Assembly: GCA_035546535.1 (NCBI GenBank)
Contig: DASZWQ010000017.1
Coordinates: 36,826 to 100,825, forward strand
DNA length: 64,000 nt
Source of the DNA: Pirellulales bacterium
GTDB lineage: Bacteria > Planctomycetota > Planctomycetia > Pirellulales > JACPPG01
Direction of reading: 5' to 3'
The notes under the pieces were generated by a model. The model was not told where the DNA came from. It searched no databases and saw only the letters and a program-made list of their open reading frames with translations. Every line of letters begins with the position of its first letter. The first letter of the stretch is position 1. Below are positions 61,421 to 64,000 of this stretch, one piece after another. The position numbers and the translations under genes are program-made.

Positions 61421-63763
61421 ATGAATTTCCAATGTGGCCGTTGGCGCCCCGAGCCTCGGGCGATCTGGTGCGCCGCAGCCTTGGCCATATGGATCGTCGT
61501 GCCTGACGTCGCCCGCGCTCAATTCACGTTTTTGAACCAGATCGCCGGTGGACCGACGAACAGCCCGGGCTTTATCGCGCTACCTGGCGCCGTCAGCAGC
61601 GTAGGGCCCACCGGACAGATTCTGATCGACGAGGGATTGTTCAACGATCATGGCGTCCTCAAGGAGTACGCCGCGGATGGCACCTATCTGACGACGTACT
61701 CCAACGATATCGCGCAGCCTTGGAATGTCGCGTTTACGCCCGATGGAACGGCGTACGCCTCCAGTAATCTGGCGCAGGAAGTTGCCATATACGACACCAG
61801 CGGGACGCTGCAACCGCACCGTCTTCCCAGCGCTGGCGCCCTTGCCGACGCCACGGGCATCGCTGCCACCGCGAACGGCTCGGTGTACGTTGGCAACGGC
61901 ACACAAATTCAACTGTACAGCACCACGTTCAACGGCACGACCTTCCCGCTCCTCGGCTCATTCGGCTCCGCGGGAACCGGACCGGGGCAGTTTGGCGCCA
62001 GCGGCGTTGGAGGGCTTGCCTTGGACCCCGCGGGGGCGAATCTCTACGCGACGGACGTTTCCGGAGGACGGGTCGAGGTTTTCTCAGCGGCCGGGACCTA
62101 CGAGTCGTCGATTGGTGATGCTTCCGGGCCGGGGAAACTTTCAACGTTCACCTACGGAGTCGCCGTCAGCGGCACGGGACTGGTCTATGTCGCCGATCAG
62201 ACGGCAGGCCTGAAAGTGTACTCCACTTCAGGGACCTATCAGGGGACGGTAGCCACGACCATCAACGGCCAACCGTTCACGCCCATGTCGGTCTCGGTAG
62301 CGGCGACGGGCATGGTATACGCCACAGGCGGAAACAGTACGAATGCCGTCACCCTCGCTGCGCGGTTCTTCGATCCTGCCTCCTGGTCGTCGGGCACAAA
62401 CACATTCACCAATGCCAACGCCGGGCCGACAAGCGTCACGGTCGGCGCCGGCCAGTTGATGGGCACCAACCTGATTCTCAACGCGAACAAAGGCCTGGCG
62501 GTCGGACAGACGACGACCGTCAACAACTCCGGCTCCCTCACGCTGGCTGGCGGCACGCTATCGACGGGCAACCTGGTTGTCGACGGAACGTCGAGCAACG
62601 CCAACTTCACCATGACCGGCGGCAGCTTGACCGCAAATAGCATCACCGTGATGGGAGGCGGTGTCGCCGACTTCGCCGGGCAGCCGCTGACCGTCGCGCT
62701 CGGGGCAAACGTTTCGGTGGCGGATGCGAGTTCACAGTTCAAAGTCGACCAGGGAGCGACGGTTTCGGCCACGGCCCTGAGTAACAGCGGCAAAGTTGTT
62801 GTCGGCAGCAATGCCGACTTCATCGTGCTCAACAATTCGTTCAATCTCGGCGCCGTCACGCTCAACGGCGGCGAGTTGGACGTGCACGGCCTGTTCGGCA
62901 ACGGTCCTTCCGCGTCGATTCAAGGCGCCGGCACGCTCAGCACCACGACCGGGCTCTCGAACAATGGCCAGATCCAGTTCACCGGGCAAGCGAGCGTCAT
63001 GGGGGTCGTCAACAACTTATCGACCGGCGTGATCGAGCTTTCCGGCCAGCAGAGCCACACGTTTTTCGGCGGTTTCAACAACGACGGCACGGTGACGATC
63101 GACCCCGGTTCGAGTGCGACGTTCCAGGGGGCCTTTTCGGGATCGCACGGCACTTCCGGCACCGGCACCGCGACCTTTGCCGGCGGCCTGTCCCCCGGCG
63201 ATGCGGCGGCCCTATCATTCGGGGGCAACGTCGTTTTGCAGAACTCGAATACGACAACCATGCACCTGGCCGGCACAGGCTACGACCAGATCGGCGTCGC
63301 CGGTCAGCTCACCTTCAACGGTGCGCTGCAGTTGGTGTTGCAGAACTTTACGCCCACGATCGGTGAAAGCTTCCACTTGTTCAGTTGGGGAAGCGAGGCC
63401 GGATCGTTTTCGCAGTTGTTGCTGCCGGGGCTACCGGCTGGCGAATCGTGGAACGCCTCGCAGCTTTACACGCAGGGGACGATCATCGTCACGCTCACGG
63501 GCGATGTGAATGGCGACGGCATCGTCAACAGCCAGGACCTGGCCGTGATCTCGAGCAACTGGCTTGCGGCCGGCACCGGGCACGCCGGAGACGCAAACAA
63601 CGACGGCATCGTCAACAGTCAGGACCTGGCGCTGGTCTCGGCCAATTGGCTGAATTCATTCACGCCGGCCGCCGGCAACGCTGCCGCCGTGCCCGAGCCC
63701 GGCACCATCGCTCTGGCGATACTCGCCGGATTGATGCTGTTCGTCCGACGCCGCGTTGTTTAG
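61421..63763 (+). CDS. Secreted propeller protein with dockerin repeats and PEP-CTERM signal
   Basis: The 780-residue protein has a signal peptide, an NHL-like propeller region (YAADGTYLTTYSNDIAQPWN, YVGNGTQIQLYST, LYATDVSGGRVEVFSAAGTY), an autotransporter-like beta-rich repeat part (residues about 310-620, rich in G, N, S, T), two dockerin type I repeats (GDVNGDGIVNSQDLAV and GDANNDGIVNSQDLAL, with EF-hand-like calcium loops, near 690-735), and a C-terminal PEP-CTERM tail VPEPGTIALAILAGLMLFVR. Dockerins bind cohesins, so it may anchor to a cohesin-bearing surface partner, not seen here. GGAG precedes the ATG by nine bases. Confidence 0.85.
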   Translation: MNFQCGRWRPEPRAIWCAAALAIWIVVPDVARAQFTFLNQIAGGPTNSPGFIALPGAVSSVGPTGQILIDEGLFNDHGVLKEYAADGTYLTTYSNDIAQPWNVAFTPDGTAYASSNLAQEVAIYDTSGTLQPHRLPSAGALADATGIAATANGSVYVGNGTQIQLYSTTFNGTTFPLLGSFGSAGTGPGQFGASGVGGLALDPAGANLYATDVSGGRVEVFSAAGTYESSIGDASGPGKLSTFTYGVAVSGTGLVYVADQTAGLKVYSTSGTYQGTVATTINGQPFTPMSVSVAATGMVYATGGNSTNAVTLAARFFDPASWSSGTNTFTNANAGPTSVTVGAGQLMGTNLILNANKGLAVGQTTTVNNSGSLTLAGGTLSTGNLVVDGTSSNANFTMTGGSLTANSITVMGGGVADFAGQPLTVALGANVSVADASSQFKVDQGATVSATALSNSGKVVVGSNADFIVLNNSFNLGAVTLNGGELDVHGLFGNGPSASIQGAGTLSTTTGLSNNGQIQFTGQASVMGVVNNLSTGVIELSGQQSHTFFGGFNNDGTVTIDPGSSATFQGAFSGSHGTSGTGTATFAGGLSPGDAAALSFGGNVVLQNSNTTTMHLAGTGYDQIGVAGQLTFNGALQLVLQNFTPTIGESFHLFSWGSEAGSFSQLLLPGLPAGESWNASQLYTQGTIIVTLTGDVNGDGIVNSQDLAVISSNWLAAGTGHAGDANNDGIVNSQDLALVSANWLNSFTPAAGNAAAVPEPGTIALAILAGLMLFVRRRVV

Positions 63764-63773
63764 GGCCGATCGC

Positions 63774-64000
63774 CTACACCACGGCTTTGAGCGCCGCGAT
63801 CAGCCGGTCGAGATCTTCGTCGTTTGTGTAAGCATGCGGGCTGATGCGCAACCGCCCCGCGCGACAGCCCAGTGCGACGTTGTGCTTCAGCAATTCCTTC
63901 TTGAGCGCCAGGGAATTGCGGTCGGCAATCTCGAAGGCGACGATGCCGCTGGCTCGTCCAGGCTCACGATGGCTGCGCACCTGGGCGCCAAAGCGACGCA
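63774..64000 (-). CDS. Class V aminotransferase (cysteine desulfurase-like), C-terminal part
   Basis: The last 75 codons of a minus-strand gene are visible; the start lies beyond the window edge. The readable part, FGAQVRSHREPGRASGIVAF, then ALKKELLKHNVALGCRAGRL and RISPHAYTNDEDLDRLIAAL, matches the C-terminal domain of the class V aminotransferase/cysteine desulfurase group, where the arginine in GRLRISPH binds the substrate carboxylate. The PLP-lysine lies outside the window, so the activity (desulfurase, lyase or aminotransferase) cannot be assigned. It is convergent with the PEP-CTERM gene, ten bases away. Confidence 0.8.
   Translation of the reverse strand, partial: RRFGAQVRSHREPGRASGIVAFEIADRNSLALKKELLKHNVALGCRAGRLRISPHAYTNDEDLDRLIAALKAVV

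Overview
Organism and evidence. The window is GC-rich bacterial chromosome that reads as a planctomycete, most like the Pirellulales or related deep lineages. The evidence is the combination of DUF1501 plus DUF1800 secreted protein pairs, PEP-CTERM proteins (one with dockerin repeats, one with GloVer-type repeats), several large secreted WD40 proteins, an ECF sigma factor overlapping a WD40-fused Ser/Thr kinase, two BlaI plus M56 (BlaR1-like) modules, and the tetrahydromethanopterin-linked C1 genes fae and mtdB. No rRNA, tRNA, CRISPR array, phage or insertion sequence was recognised. Assignment is by gene content only. Layout, left third (1-24.9 kb): a BlaI/M56 pair cut by the window start, with a 29-bp palindromic operator; an MBL-fold nuclease-like protein, a sugar isomerase-like protein and uppP; an intergenic region with a frameshifted gene remnant and a clear terminator; secreted Gfo/Idh oxidoreductase, formylglycine-type protein, ApbE and SMP-30-like proteins; an acyl-CoA synthetase; a CPBP protease; two small membrane proteins; a STAS/ATPase partner-switching pair; fae and mtdB; a sulfite-oxidase-fold protein fused to pentapeptide repeats; a WD40 protein coupled to an alpha/beta hydrolase; a membrane protein with a winged-helix regulator; an enoyl-CoA hydratase; and a SYLF protein. 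Middle third (25-42 kb): a fused beta-oxidation enzyme, an MGMT-like protein, a PQQ-type sugar dehydrogenase and a bifunctional nuclease; then the gene run hom, phosphoglycerate-mutase-like, lysC, which looks like an aspartate-to-threonine pathway unit in which the mutase-like protein probably supplies homoserine kinase. After that come a membrane-anchored archaemetzincin, an M42 aminopeptidase, an HI0933-type flavoprotein and a membrane TPR protein. Right third (42-64 kb): two tandem WD40 paralogues, two PEP-CTERM proteins, ECF sigma plus kinase, DUF1501 plus DUF1800, a second BlaI/M56 module whose M56 protein carries a long extracytoplasmic tail, a methyltransferase, a large PEP-CTERM/dockerin protein and the end of a class V aminotransferase. 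Themes. Much of the window concerns the envelope: exported beta-propeller proteins, sorted surface proteins and signal transduction across the membrane. Between genes there are several kinds of palindromic repeat (GA-rich REP-like stems, a triple-hairpin element, a heptamer-rich inverted repeat and a GCCACCGAG inverted repeat), mostly at 3' ends. No single novel defence-like system is evident; the strongest functional hypotheses are the homoserine kinase replacement and the molybdopterin-fold/pentapeptide fusion.
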